From NCBI GenBank assembly GCA_950022495.1, contig CATLLJ010000001.1:1-64000 (forward strand): DNA of 64,000 nucleotides, written 5' to 3'. Below the pieces are notes generated by a model, which ran no database searches, was not told the origin of the DNA, and worked only from the letters and a program-made list of their open reading frames with translations. Each line of letters opens with the position of its first letter. Position 1 is the stretch's first letter. A program made the translations under genes and the position numbers. Source of the stretch: an uncultured bacterium (GTDB lineage Bacteria; Cyanobacteriota; Vampirovibrionia; Gastranaerophilales; Gastranaerophilaceae). This document shows positions 47,006 to 56,686 of this stretch, piece after piece.

Positions 47006-47995
47006 TTATAACTGAATACCAATAATGTTAAAAATATGATTTATATTAAACAGGTTATATTGAAATATTAAACCAACGATTGAAGATACAGCTACAAGTA
47101 TTGAAATTATAATACAAGTATCTTTTATATCGTGATTGCGTTTTAACAGAACAAGAATACCTAGGCCTCCTGCAGAACACAGACCTGCAAGCAGTGAGCC
47201 AAAACTGATTGTGTTTTTAACAAATAATAATGTTAATAGTACAGATATTGCACAATTAGGAATTAAACCTATTAATGAAACAATTACCGGTTGTAACGGT
47301 GAGTTTAAAAGACAATATTTTGCAAGATTTTCTTCTGTTCCGACAATTGATAAAGTATACCCTAGTATCAAAGATACGATTAGTATAAAAATAAAAATAT
47401 TTAATGTATGTTTTAACGGATGCAGCCAAAAATCTTTTGTTTTTGCAGCATCTGCAATATGGTGATGACAGCAGCCATCCGGAATAGACTTAGTTGATTC
47501 TATAACTGGTTCTTTTGCTTTATATGCAACAAGCCAATCAATAAGATAACCGACAATAATAGCAATTATAATTTTAATAATAAGCATTGGTATAATTAAA
47601 TAAGCTTTACTCGGGTATGTTAATAATATTGGTATAGCTTCATCTGAGGTTGCAAGATAAACTGAAATAAGCGTTCCTCGGCTTAATATCCTTCTTGTGT
47701 ATACTGTTGCTGCTATAACCGAAAATCCGCATTGTGGAATTGATGCAAATAAACTGCCAAATAAAGGTCCGACTTTTTTTATAAAAAATACAAATAAATG
47801 TCTTTTCTTTGTGTAATACTGTTCAATTATTTCAATCAAGATAAAAATAACAAACAAAAACGGTATTAAATTCAAGCTGTCAATAAGAGCTTCTTTTGCA
47901 AATTCAGGTAAAAACCCTATTGGTTCAATTAGATTTTCAGCAAATCCATTAAAAAATTCTATTATTTTCATTATTGAATTCAATAGTGCATGCAT
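47006..47995 (-). CDS. ArsP_2-type putative metal/arsenical permease, paralogue 1
   Basis: 329 aa, IPQCGFSVIAATVYTRRILSRGTL, CCHHH motif, IPNCAISVLLT. Confidence 0.75.
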   Translation of the reverse strand: MHALLNSIMKIIEFFNGFAENLIEPIGFLPEFAKEALIDSLNLIPFLFVIFILIEIIEQYYTKKRHLFVFFIKKVGPLFGSLFASIPQCGFSVIAATVYTRRILSRGTLISVYLATSDEAIPILLTYPSKAYLIIPMLIIKIIIAIIVGYLIDWLVAYKAKEPVIESTKSIPDGCCHHHIADAAKTKDFWLHPLKHTLNIFIFILIVSLILGYTLSIVGTEENLAKYCLLNSPLQPVIVSLIGLIPNCAISVLLTLLFVKNTISFGSLLAGLCSAGGLGILVLLKRNHDIKDTCIIISILVAVSSIVGLIFQYNLFNINHIFNIIGIQL

Positions 47996-48012
47996 ATAAT
48001 TAAACCCTTATA

Positions 48013-49029
48013 TTAACTTACAAAATATTCTTTTATTAAATCAACAAACATCATGTTATAGTATACAAACAAACCTGCAGCAATCGCTACAACAAGTAAG
48101 ATTGTTGAGATTAAAGAAACATCATTTTTGTTCTGCGACCTTTTAACAAGTGTAGCCAGGCCAAGTCCTGTAACAGTTATCAAACCTGACAAAAATGCAG
48201 GGAAACTTATAATACCTTTCAAATAAGCAATTGCTAAGAATACCGAAACAAAACAATTAGAAACCATACCGATAACAGCAGTTGCAACAACTTGTAAAGG
48301 TGAATCCACCATCATAAATGATGCTAGATTTTCAGCTGAACCAACACCGTTAAGTAAACAATAGTAAAACGCTAAACATATAAATGTAAACATAAACATA
48401 TTAAATGTATGAGTTAATGGATGCATCCACCAGTAAGGAGGATATTCAACGGTTTGAATTCTATGATGGCAGCAGGCAGGTTCATTCAAGTCGCAGTTTA
48501 TTGCATTCGCTTCTTCAATAAGTCTTTTCTTACCGTGTATAATCAAGTCAATAATATCTACGGAGTAAGCAACTGCAATACCTAAAATTACTTTTATAAC
48601 AATTATCGGAATAATTATTAATGCCTTGCTTAAATCCATAAATAACAACGGCAATGCATCATCAGAGCAAACAATTAAAAATGCAAGGAGTGTACCTCTG
48701 GTCATCATTTTTCTGGAATAAAACGTACTCGCAATGACTTGATATCCGCATTCCGGTACAATTGAAATTACAGCACCGAATAAAGCACCAAATTTTTGCA
48801 ATAATTTTATAAATAAACCTATATTTTTAAGGAAAAATCTTTCTAAAAGTTCAATACCATAGTATAAAAAGTATAAAAACGGTACAAATTTAATACTTTC
48901 AATCAGTGATATTCTTATAAATTCAGGAAGAAAGGTACATTGATTTATTAAAAACTCCGGTACTTTTAAAACTTCTTGAATATGCTGTATTAACTCTTCC
49001 ATAAATCTTAAATCCTTATTATTTCTCAT
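48013..49029 (-). CDS. ArsP_2-type putative metal/arsenical permease, paralogue 2
   Basis: 338 aa, VPECGYQVIASTFYSRKMMTRGTL, ACCHHR motif, MVSNCFVSVFLA. Confidence 0.75.
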   Translation of the reverse strand: MRNNKDLRFMEELIQHIQEVLKVPEFLINQCTFLPEFIRISLIESIKFVPFLYFLYYGIELLERFFLKNIGLFIKLLQKFGALFGAVISIVPECGYQVIASTFYSRKMMTRGTLLAFLIVCSDDALPLLFMDLSKALIIIPIIVIKVILGIAVAYSVDIIDLIIHGKKRLIEEANAINCDLNEPACCHHRIQTVEYPPYWWMHPLTHTFNMFMFTFICLAFYYCLLNGVGSAENLASFMMVDSPLQVVATAVIGMVSNCFVSVFLAIAYLKGIISFPAFLSGLITVTGLGLATLVKRSQNKNDVSLISTILLVVAIAAGLFVYYNMMFVDLIKEYFVS

Positions 49030-49136
49030 TTTTATACTATCATATTTTACTTGAAGATGTATCAGGTAATTGATGTAGATATTTATAACAATACAAATTG
49101 CCGTAAAATCGATTTTGGTATATACTGTAACGAGTT

Positions 49137-50264
49137 ATGAAAAATACTAGACAAACAAATATTAATATACACAGAGATGCCTGGGTTGAGATTAATATAT
49201 CCAACCTTGAAAATAATATTAAAGAAATCAAAAAAAATGTTCCGGAAGGCGTAAAGCTTCTGGGAGTAGTAAAAGCTGATGCTTACGGACACGGAGCAGC
49301 TATGCTTGCCCCGACAATTCTGGCAAGCGGAATAGATATGCTTGGTGTTGCTTCAATTGACGAAGGTGTTGACCTTAGGCAGGCTGGAATTGATTGTGAA
49401 ATCCTTGTTCTTGGTGCTGTGCCTATATGGACTGTAGAAAGTGCGGTGAAAAACAATATTACTATTTCAATTTTTACACCTGAACACATTAAAGCGTGCG
49501 AGCAAACATTCAAAAGAACAGGTATAAAACCAAAAGTTCATATTAAACTTGATACCGGCATGAATCGTATTGGTGTCAGATATGACGAAGCTATAGAATT
49601 TATACAAAAAGTACAGCAATGCAATTGGATTGAATTAAAAGGGATTTTCACTCACCTTGCAGCAGCAGAAGAACTTGATAAAGCAACCGAACAAATCAAC
49701 AAGTGGAATTCTGTAGTTGATAATGTAAATACTGATGGGCTGCTTCTCCATATTTTAAACACCGCAGGAACTATCTGCTATGATGTTCCGAATTCAAATA
49801 TGAGAAGAGTTGGCATTTCATTATACGGATTGTACCCTGATTTTCCGGAAATTGAATTTAAAAAACCAAGATTAAAACAGTTAATATCTTTAAAAGGACG
49901 CATCGTAAATATTCACACTGCAAAAGACGGTGAAGGTGTTAGTTACTGCCATACATATTCTGCAAAAGGGCAACGTACAATTGCAACTGTCCCAATCGGA
50001 TATGCAGACGGACTGCCAAGACTTTTATCGAACAAAATAACAGGGATTTTGAACGGAGTAGAAGTTCCTCAGGTCGGTAACATTACAATGGATCAAATAA
50101 TGTTTGATATAACAGGGGTAAAAGCCGTTCCTGGCGATGTTATAACCCTATTAAACGAAAACAAATCCATTGATGAATGGGCTAAAATTTTGAATACTAT
50201 AAATTATGAACTTACTTGCAGGCTGAAAGTAAGACTGCCGCGAATTTATACACGCAGTGAATAG
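49137..50264 (+). CDS. alr: alanine racemase
   Basis: GVVKADAYGHGAAMLAPTI, KLDTGMNRIGVR, GNITMDQIMFDITG. Confidence 0.96.
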   Translation: MKNTRQTNINIHRDAWVEINISNLENNIKEIKKNVPEGVKLLGVVKADAYGHGAAMLAPTILASGIDMLGVASIDEGVDLRQAGIDCEILVLGAVPIWTVESAVKNNITISIFTPEHIKACEQTFKRTGIKPKVHIKLDTGMNRIGVRYDEAIEFIQKVQQCNWIELKGIFTHLAAAEELDKATEQINKWNSVVDNVNTDGLLLHILNTAGTICYDVPNSNMRRVGISLYGLYPDFPEIEFKKPRLKQLISLKGRIVNIHTAKDGEGVSYCHTYSAKGQRTIATVPIGYADGLPRLLSNKITGILNGVEVPQVGNITMDQIMFDITGVKAVPGDVITLLNENKSIDEWAKILNTINYELTCRLKVRLPRIYTRSE

Positions 50265-50285
50265 GAAAAATTTCAGGAGAATAAT

Positions 50286-51524
50286 ATGGAAAATTTCGAT
50301 TTAGGTATTATAGGAGGAGGACCGGCAGGTTATACAGCTGCAATTCATGCAGCAAATTCAGGCAACAAAGTTGTTTTATTTGAAAAAGAACACATTGGCG
50401 GTGTCTGTTTAAATAAAGGCTGTATTCCTACAAAAAGTATTCTCCACGCATCAGAAGTTTACAGCAATATAAAAAATTGTGAAAGCTGCGGAATTTCCGT
50501 TAATGAAGTTACACTTGATTATTCAAAAGTTCTAGAACGAAAAAATCAAACTGTTCAAAAACTTAGAAAAGGTATTGAACTAGCATTAAAAAATTCAAAA
50601 GTTACCGTTGTAAATGATGAGGCAAATATTAACTCTGCAAATGAAATTCAGACAAAATCCGGCGAAAATTATCATTGCAAAGAAATAATATGTGCAGTCG
50701 GTTCTTCCCCGCGTGAACTTAAAGGACTGGAATTTGACCATAAATTCATCCTGTCTTCTGATGATATTTTGAATTTAGAACAGCTTCCTAAAAGTATTCT
50801 AATAATAGGCTCAGGAGCTATTGGAATAGAGTGGGCAAGGATATTTTCAAACTTTGGTGTTGAAACTACTGTACTTGAACTTGCTCCACACCTTTTGCCT
50901 CTTGCAGATATTGAAGTTTCTAAACGCATAGAACGTATTTTTAAATCCAATAAAATTCAATTTTATACAGAAACTTCAGTGCAAAGTATTGAAAATAAAA
51001 TAGTTACACTTTCTAACGGTAAAATAATCGAACCTGAAATTATATTAGCCGCAACCGGCAGAGTTCCAAATATAACAAACAGAATTGACGGAGTAAAATA
51101 TATTGGTGATACTGCCGGCGAAATTCAGTTAGCACACTATGCAATAAAACAAGCTTTAGAATCCGTTAATAATATTCCGTTTAAAAAGGATTTAACCCCG
51201 AGTGTTGTATACGGAACCCCTGAAATTGCATGGGTCGGAAAACGAGAACAAGACTTGGAAGGTCAAGAATTTAAAAAGTCTAATATTCTAATATCTGCAC
51301 TTGGGAAATCCCACTGTGATGGTGCAACTGATGGATTTATAAAACTACTGGAACAGGATCGAAAAATTATTGGAGCTCACATTGTTTCAGTTGAAGCTTC
51401 TGCTCTTATTCAACAAATAACAATAGCTATACAAAATAACATTTCAGTTGAAAAGCTAAAAGAAACCTGTTTTGCACATCCAACATATTCAGAAGGTATA
51501 TTTGAATGCCTTTTAAAATTATAA
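50286..51524 (+). CDS. Dihydrolipoyl dehydrogenase-like pyridine nucleotide-disulfide oxidoreductase (shorter than typical)
   Basis: GGGPAGYTAAIHAANSGNKVVLFEKEHIGGVCLNKGCIPTKS; C-terminal FAHPTYSEG. Confidence 0.93.
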   Translation: MENFDLGIIGGGPAGYTAAIHAANSGNKVVLFEKEHIGGVCLNKGCIPTKSILHASEVYSNIKNCESCGISVNEVTLDYSKVLERKNQTVQKLRKGIELALKNSKVTVVNDEANINSANEIQTKSGENYHCKEIICAVGSSPRELKGLEFDHKFILSSDDILNLEQLPKSILIIGSGAIGIEWARIFSNFGVETTVLELAPHLLPLADIEVSKRIERIFKSNKIQFYTETSVQSIENKIVTLSNGKIIEPEIILAATGRVPNITNRIDGVKYIGDTAGEIQLAHYAIKQALESVNNIPFKKDLTPSVVYGTPEIAWVGKREQDLEGQEFKKSNILISALGKSHCDGATDGFIKLLEQDRKIIGAHIVSVEASALIQQITIAIQNNISVEKLKETCFAHPTYSEGIFECLLKL

Positions 51525-51642
51525 AAACGGGAACCCCCTCCTATACATTTTCGGAATGACGTAGTTTCCTCGTGTTCTAAGAAGGGGCTCAAATCTGGGG
51601 TACCTTTTACCTGTATGGTATCAGGTATGTATACAAAATGGC

Positions 51643-53262
51643 TTAACCCATTTTTTCTTCATAATCCGTACCGCCGACTATGCGTAAATGTCTATTTTCG
51701 CCTTCACCGACAGATTTACTTTCCAGATTATGCTGTTCAACTAATTCATGCTGAAGCTTACGAATATGAGTACTTTGCGGAGTTAACTCAACATCAGGTG
51801 CTCCGGCTAAAACTTTTTCAATAGCAGATTTTGCTTCATCTAAAGCTTTTTCTGTTATGTCGTAAAAACTTTGTTTTTCATTCAATTCTGCAATATCAAG
51901 TGCATCTTTAATAACTTTTTGAATTTGTGCCATTGAATTTGTTTTTACATAGAATATTTGAATACGGCTTTCTTCTGCTGTGCTCAATACCTTTGCTCCA
52001 CCTTTAACAAAGTTTTTGTGAGCAATTACAATATCTGCATCGTCAAGATTTCTTGTAATCTCAGCATTTAAATCAAGTCTTTCAATAACTTTTTCAGCTA
52101 TACTTCTTGATACCGCATACAGATATATTTTTTTGAATTTTTTAACTTCTTCAACATATTTTTGTCTTGAAAAACTGAATTTCAAACTTTCAGGATGTTC
52201 AATTTTGTTATCAAGAGCGTTAATTTTATCAATTACATTAGGAACTCTTGCCGGAACAGGAGCCTGAGGCAGTGAGAAATCATAAGCTTTGTCAACTTTA
52301 CGAATTTCAGGTCTAATAGGCCAGCCTCTTAATATATAATCAACAGCTTCTGTGGTGTCTTTATATACTGCAAGAGTGTTTCTGTCAAGAATTTCGATTA
52401 CAATATCAAATGTCGGTTGTTTTTCTCTTTCTAATACTGTTTTTTGAGAAGAACGTCGTTTTGCTTCATCATCACCTAATGTTACAGATTGGATACCTCC
52501 CACTAAATCTGATAACGTAGGGTTTTTAATCAAACTTTCTAAACTATTACCGTGAGCAGTAGCAATAAGCATTACACCACGCTCAGCAATTGTCCTTGCG
52601 GCTTGAGCTTCTGCTTCAGTACCAATTTCGTCAACAACAATGACTTCAGGAGTATGGTTTTCAACAGCCTCAATCATAATATCTTTCTGATATTCAGGTT
52701 GGCGAACCTGCATTCTTCTTGCGTGACCAACTGCCGGATGAGGAGTATCGCCATCACCTGCAATTTCATTTGAGGTATCTACAATAACAACTCTTTTACC
52801 TAAATCGTCAGCAACAAGTCTTGAGATTTCTCTAAGTTTGGTGGTTTTACCAACGCCAGGTCTGCCAAGAAATAAAATACTTTTATTTTGTAAGCATATA
52901 TCTTTAATACAAGAAATTGTACCTGTTACAACACGTCCGATTCTGCAAGTTAAACCTACAACTTTGCCCTGACGGTTTCTAATAGCACTAATTCTGTGAA
53001 GTGTTCCGGGAATACCTGAACGGTTATCGGAAGTAAATTCTTGAACTCTTGATGTGATATATTCAATATCATCATAGCAAACATCAGAAGCTTCAATGTA
53101 TTCAATTTTGCCGTCTGCGTGTCTAATTTCAGGAGGTCTGCCAATATCTAGAACAATTTCAATTACATCTTCCATACGACCGTAAGAAATATGCTGCCTG
53201 ATTCTATCGGGTAAAATCTCCACTAATTTGTCTAAATCATTTTGAAATTGTAAGTTGCTCAT
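51643..53262 (-). CDS. Ycf45-like AAA ATPase with C-terminal R3H domain
   Basis: ILFLGRPGVGKTTKLREISRLVADDLGKRVVIVDTSNEIAGDGD; EVIVVDEIGTEAEA; C-terminal SAIEKVLAG...STHIRKLQHELVEQHNLESKSVGEGENRHLRIV (R3H). Confidence 0.9.
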   Translation of the reverse strand: MSNLQFQNDLDKLVEILPDRIRQHISYGRMEDVIEIVLDIGRPPEIRHADGKIEYIEASDVCYDDIEYITSRVQEFTSDNRSGIPGTLHRISAIRNRQGKVVGLTCRIGRVVTGTISCIKDICLQNKSILFLGRPGVGKTTKLREISRLVADDLGKRVVIVDTSNEIAGDGDTPHPAVGHARRMQVRQPEYQKDIMIEAVENHTPEVIVVDEIGTEAEAQAARTIAERGVMLIATAHGNSLESLIKNPTLSDLVGGIQSVTLGDDEAKRRSSQKTVLEREKQPTFDIVIEILDRNTLAVYKDTTEAVDYILRGWPIRPEIRKVDKAYDFSLPQAPVPARVPNVIDKINALDNKIEHPESLKFSFSRQKYVEEVKKFKKIYLYAVSRSIAEKVIERLDLNAEITRNLDDADIVIAHKNFVKGGAKVLSTAEESRIQIFYVKTNSMAQIQKVIKDALDIAELNEKQSFYDITEKALDEAKSAIEKVLAGAPDVELTPQSTHIRKLQHELVEQHNLESKSVGEGENRHLRIVGGTDYEEKMG

Positions 53263-53563
53263 ATATTCGCTGCCTTTCTATTTTGATTATAACAAAATAT
53301 TTACTGGCTATTAGATGCGATTTATAGTAGGGTATATCTTCTATATATATTATACTACATGTAACGACAAAATTACTATCCATCTTTACTATTTTTGTAG
53401 CAATTTTAACAAAATTTTACATTTTAAATTAGTTTCAAAACGTGTAAAATCAACACTTTTCATTTTAAAAAATAGAAAAAAAATAAAATTCTAAATCCAT
53501 AGATTGAACTTTAAAATAGCACTTTACAAACTGAAATAAAACAGAAAATTGTATTACGATTTA

Positions 53564-53740
53564 TTTACATAAACAATATTATTGGAAGCTTCTTGGGCAT
53601 CTTTCTCTTTTATTGCGAGTAAAAGAGAAAGATGCCCAAACCCAGAAAGAGAAAAACGCTGACCAAATGAAACGAGTTATCAGAAACTACGTTTCCGAAC
53701 CTTCCTTTGATTATCCTGCGGATAATATTGTTTATGTAAA
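53564..53740. mobile_element. Copy A of MITE-like element (177 bp)
   Basis: Perfect 18-bp TIRs: TTTACATAAACAATATTA (53564-53581) / TAATATTGTTTATGTAAA (53723-53740); internal hairpin GGGCATCTTTCTCTTTTA-TTGCGAG-TAAAAGAGAAAGATGCCC. Confidence 0.88.
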
Positions 53741-53791
53741 AGTTTCGTCATTTTTGTTTCAATTAAATGCAAAATATGATACGCTATATTT

Positions 53792-54436
53792 ATGTTTACG
53801 GGTATTATTGAAGAAATCGGAAAAATTAAATCTTTTTCTAAAGCATCAAGCGGAGCAACTCTTGTTGTTAACTGCCATACTGTTCTCAATGGAACTAATA
53901 TTGGAGATAGTATCGCAATTAACGGAGTTTGTGAGACTGTCACAGATATGACAAATGACAGTTTTACTGTTAGAGTAAGCGATGAAACCCTTTTTATTAC
54001 AACTTTGGCAGAATCGAAACAAAATACTTGTGTAAACTTAGAAAGAGCATTGACTCCAACTTCACGTCTTGGAGGTCACATTGTCTCAGGTCACGTAGAC
54101 TGCAAAGGCAAAATTATTGAAAAAGAACAATTAAATGACTTTTACAATCTGACATTTCAAATACCTGTTGAACAACAAAAATATATTATTCATAAAGGCT
54201 CAATAACAGTAAACGGAATAAGTTTAACTATCGCAAAAATCAATAATAATATCTTTAAAGTTGCAGTAATACCACATACATTTGAAAATACGAACCTCAA
54301 AACCTTAAAAATTGGAGACTTCGTAAATATTGAAACCGACATTTTAGGAAAATATGTTGAAAAATTTTTATCTGCGAATGATAATAAAGAAAGCCGGATA
54401 AGTATGAGTTTTTTACAAGAGAATGGATTTGTATAA
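53792..54436 (+). CDS. ribE: riboflavin synthase
   Basis: MFTGIIEEIGKI, NGVCETVT, LGGHIVSGHVD repeats. Confidence 0.97.
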   Translation: MFTGIIEEIGKIKSFSKASSGATLVVNCHTVLNGTNIGDSIAINGVCETVTDMTNDSFTVRVSDETLFITTLAESKQNTCVNLERALTPTSRLGGHIVSGHVDCKGKIIEKEQLNDFYNLTFQIPVEQQKYIIHKGSITVNGISLTIAKINNNIFKVAVIPHTFENTNLKTLKIGDFVNIETDILGKYVEKFLSANDNKESRISMSFLQENGFV

Positions 54437-55650
54437 TGGAAGAAAAACAATTTAAATTTGATAGCATAGAAGAAGCACTTAAAGATTTTGCTCAAGGCAA
54501 ACCTATTATTGTCGCAGATGACGAAGATAGAGAAAACGAAGGTGATGTAATAATTTCAGCAGAAAAAGTTACACCAGAGTTAATAAACTTTTTAGCGTCT
54601 GAAGTTAAAGGTCTTATCTGTCTTGCTATATCAAGTGAAATTGCAGAACAATTGGACTTACCGCAAATGGTTGACCAGAATAGCGAAGGTTTGAAAACCG
54701 CATTTACCGTAAGTATTGATGCAGCCGAAAAATACGGCGTAACCACAGGAATTTCAGCTTATGATAGAGCAAAAACAGTCGAAGTTGCAACAGCAAGAGA
54801 TGCTCAACCGTCAGATTTAAGACGTCCGGGACATTTATTCCCTTGTGTAGCTAGAAAAGGCGGGGTTCTGGAACGTACAGGACACACAGAAGCGGTTGTT
54901 GATTTAGCAAAACTATGCAGTCACAGACCTGCCGGTGTTATGTGCGAAGTTATGGCACCTGACGGACACATGGGAAGAAGAGATTATTTGAGACAATTTG
55001 CTGACGAACACAACATGAAATTTATCTCTGTTGCTGAACTTATCGCATACAGACTAAAATCAGAAAAACTTGTAACACGTGAAGCTGAAACAATGCTGCC
55101 GACTCCTTATGGGGAATTCAAACTGTACGCTTACAAAAATCAGATTAACGGAACAGAACACGTGGCACTTGTTAAAGATGACGGCTCTGACAAAATTCCG
55201 GCAGTAAGAGTTCACAGTATGTGTCTGACCGGTGATGTTTTTCATTCTCTAAAATGTGACTGCAATTCGCAGTTATTTAACGCACTTAAGTATTTAAACG
55301 AATACGGAAAAGGTGCTGTTGTATACCTGACTGATCACGAAGGAAGAGGAATCGGTTTATGTAATAAAATCAAAGCCTACAAACTTCAAGAAGAAGGTCA
55401 AGATACCATTGAAGCAAATATTTCATTAGGATTTAAATCTGATTTAAGAGATTATGGCACAGGGGCACAAATCCTTGTTGATTTAGGATACACAAACTTC
55501 AATTTAATGACAAACAATCCTAAAAAAATTATCGGATTGGAAGGTTACGGACTTAAGGTTAATGATATTGTGAAACTGTCATCTGAAATCACACCTTACA
55601 ATCAAAGATATTTAGATACTAAAAAAGAAAAAATGCACCACTTTTTATAA
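54436..55650 (+). CDS. ribBA: bifunctional DHBP synthase / GTP cyclohydrolase II
   Basis: ADDEDRENEGDVIISAEKVTP, GHTEAVVDLAKL; RVHSMCLTGDVFHSLKCDCNSQL, DHEGRGIGL. Confidence 0.97.
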   Translation: MEEKQFKFDSIEEALKDFAQGKPIIVADDEDRENEGDVIISAEKVTPELINFLASEVKGLICLAISSEIAEQLDLPQMVDQNSEGLKTAFTVSIDAAEKYGVTTGISAYDRAKTVEVATARDAQPSDLRRPGHLFPCVARKGGVLERTGHTEAVVDLAKLCSHRPAGVMCEVMAPDGHMGRRDYLRQFADEHNMKFISVAELIAYRLKSEKLVTREAETMLPTPYGEFKLYAYKNQINGTEHVALVKDDGSDKIPAVRVHSMCLTGDVFHSLKCDCNSQLFNALKYLNEYGKGAVVYLTDHEGRGIGLCNKIKAYKLQEEGQDTIEANISLGFKSDLRDYGTGAQILVDLGYTNFNLMTNNPKKIIGLEGYGLKVNDIVKLSSEITPYNQRYLDTKKEKMHHFL

Positions 55651-55659
55651 GGAGCAAAC

Positions 55660-56640
55660 ATGTATAATACAAGAATTTTAACTGCAAATAATTATGAAAA
55701 ACTTAGAAGCCTATATGAGGACTTTAAAAACAGAGCAAAAACAGAATATAACTTTGAATTAGAACCGCTTGATTATGACGGGTTTCTTGAAGCTATAGAC
55801 AAAGATTTAATAAAATGTGTTGTTGCATTAGATGACGAAGATGATATTGTTGGATTTTTGGTATACACGACTGCGATATCTGAAGCAATTGAACTTAATA
55901 TCATACATACAAAAAATAATGATATTTTATTAGATTGTGCAAAAGATTTATTAACAAAATTTATTGATATAACACAAAATTTAAGAAGAGAAAAAATCGT
56001 TTGTTATCCAATGTTAGGAGCTCAAAAATCACTGATAAGCGTAATCGCAAAATTAGGTTTCAAATTCGTTGGAATTGAAGTTTTGAGATTTATGATGAAC
56101 GGTACACCATCAAGAGAATTATTCTCAAGAGCAAGAGTAGTAAAACTTCCGGAAGATTACAAAGTAGTTGCATGGAGTGATAGATATTTTGAAGATGCAG
56201 TAAGTGTAATACAAGAATCTTTTAACGATAGTTCTGATGCATTGTTTGACCCGAGATTTAAATCAATTGAAGGCACAAGAGATATTATTACAAAAATTGT
56301 TAAAGATGTTTATGCTGAATTTATGCCAAAAGCAACAAGTATCTTACTATACAATAATGAACCTGTCGGATTTTGTTTCATGAATATTACAAGCGGAACT
56401 ATTGTTAATATTCCACTGGTTGGAATTAAGCAAGAACACCAGAATAAAGGGCTTTCAACAATAATGTTGAAACACTCAATGGATGTTATTTTTGATGAAA
56501 TTGACAGTTACAACAGTCCTATTTCTGAAATAAATACGACAACTGAAACTAACAACTTACAGGCACTGAGACTTTACAAAAACTTAGGATTTCTTGAAGA
56601 CTACAGCTATCCTCAATCATATATGCCGATTGAAGGGTAA
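55660..56640 (+). CDS. GNAT family N-acetyltransferase (two-domain)
   Basis: 326 aa; IPLVGIKQEHQNKGLSTIMLKHSMDVIF, TETNNLQALRLYKNLGF. Confidence 0.88.
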   Translation: MYNTRILTANNYEKLRSLYEDFKNRAKTEYNFELEPLDYDGFLEAIDKDLIKCVVALDDEDDIVGFLVYTTAISEAIELNIIHTKNNDILLDCAKDLLTKFIDITQNLRREKIVCYPMLGAQKSLISVIAKLGFKFVGIEVLRFMMNGTPSRELFSRARVVKLPEDYKVVAWSDRYFEDAVSVIQESFNDSSDALFDPRFKSIEGTRDIITKIVKDVYAEFMPKATSILLYNNEPVGFCFMNITSGTIVNIPLVGIKQEHQNKGLSTIMLKHSMDVIFDEIDSYNSPISEINTTTETNNLQALRLYKNLGFLEDYSYPQSYMPIEG

Positions 56641-56686
56641 ATGGCTAAATATTGATTTTATCAAAAAAATCAGTTAAATTAGTTGT

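Noticed and set aside
53280-53790. Possible FMN riboswitch upstream of ribE
   Set aside because: No recognisable RFN-element conserved blocks; region is instead occupied by the MITE-like repeat.
53613-53951. ORF MRVKEKDAQTQKEKNADQMKRVIRNYVSEPSFDYPADNIVYV...
   Set aside because: Spans MITE copy A and runs into ribE in a different frame; repeat-derived spurious ORF.
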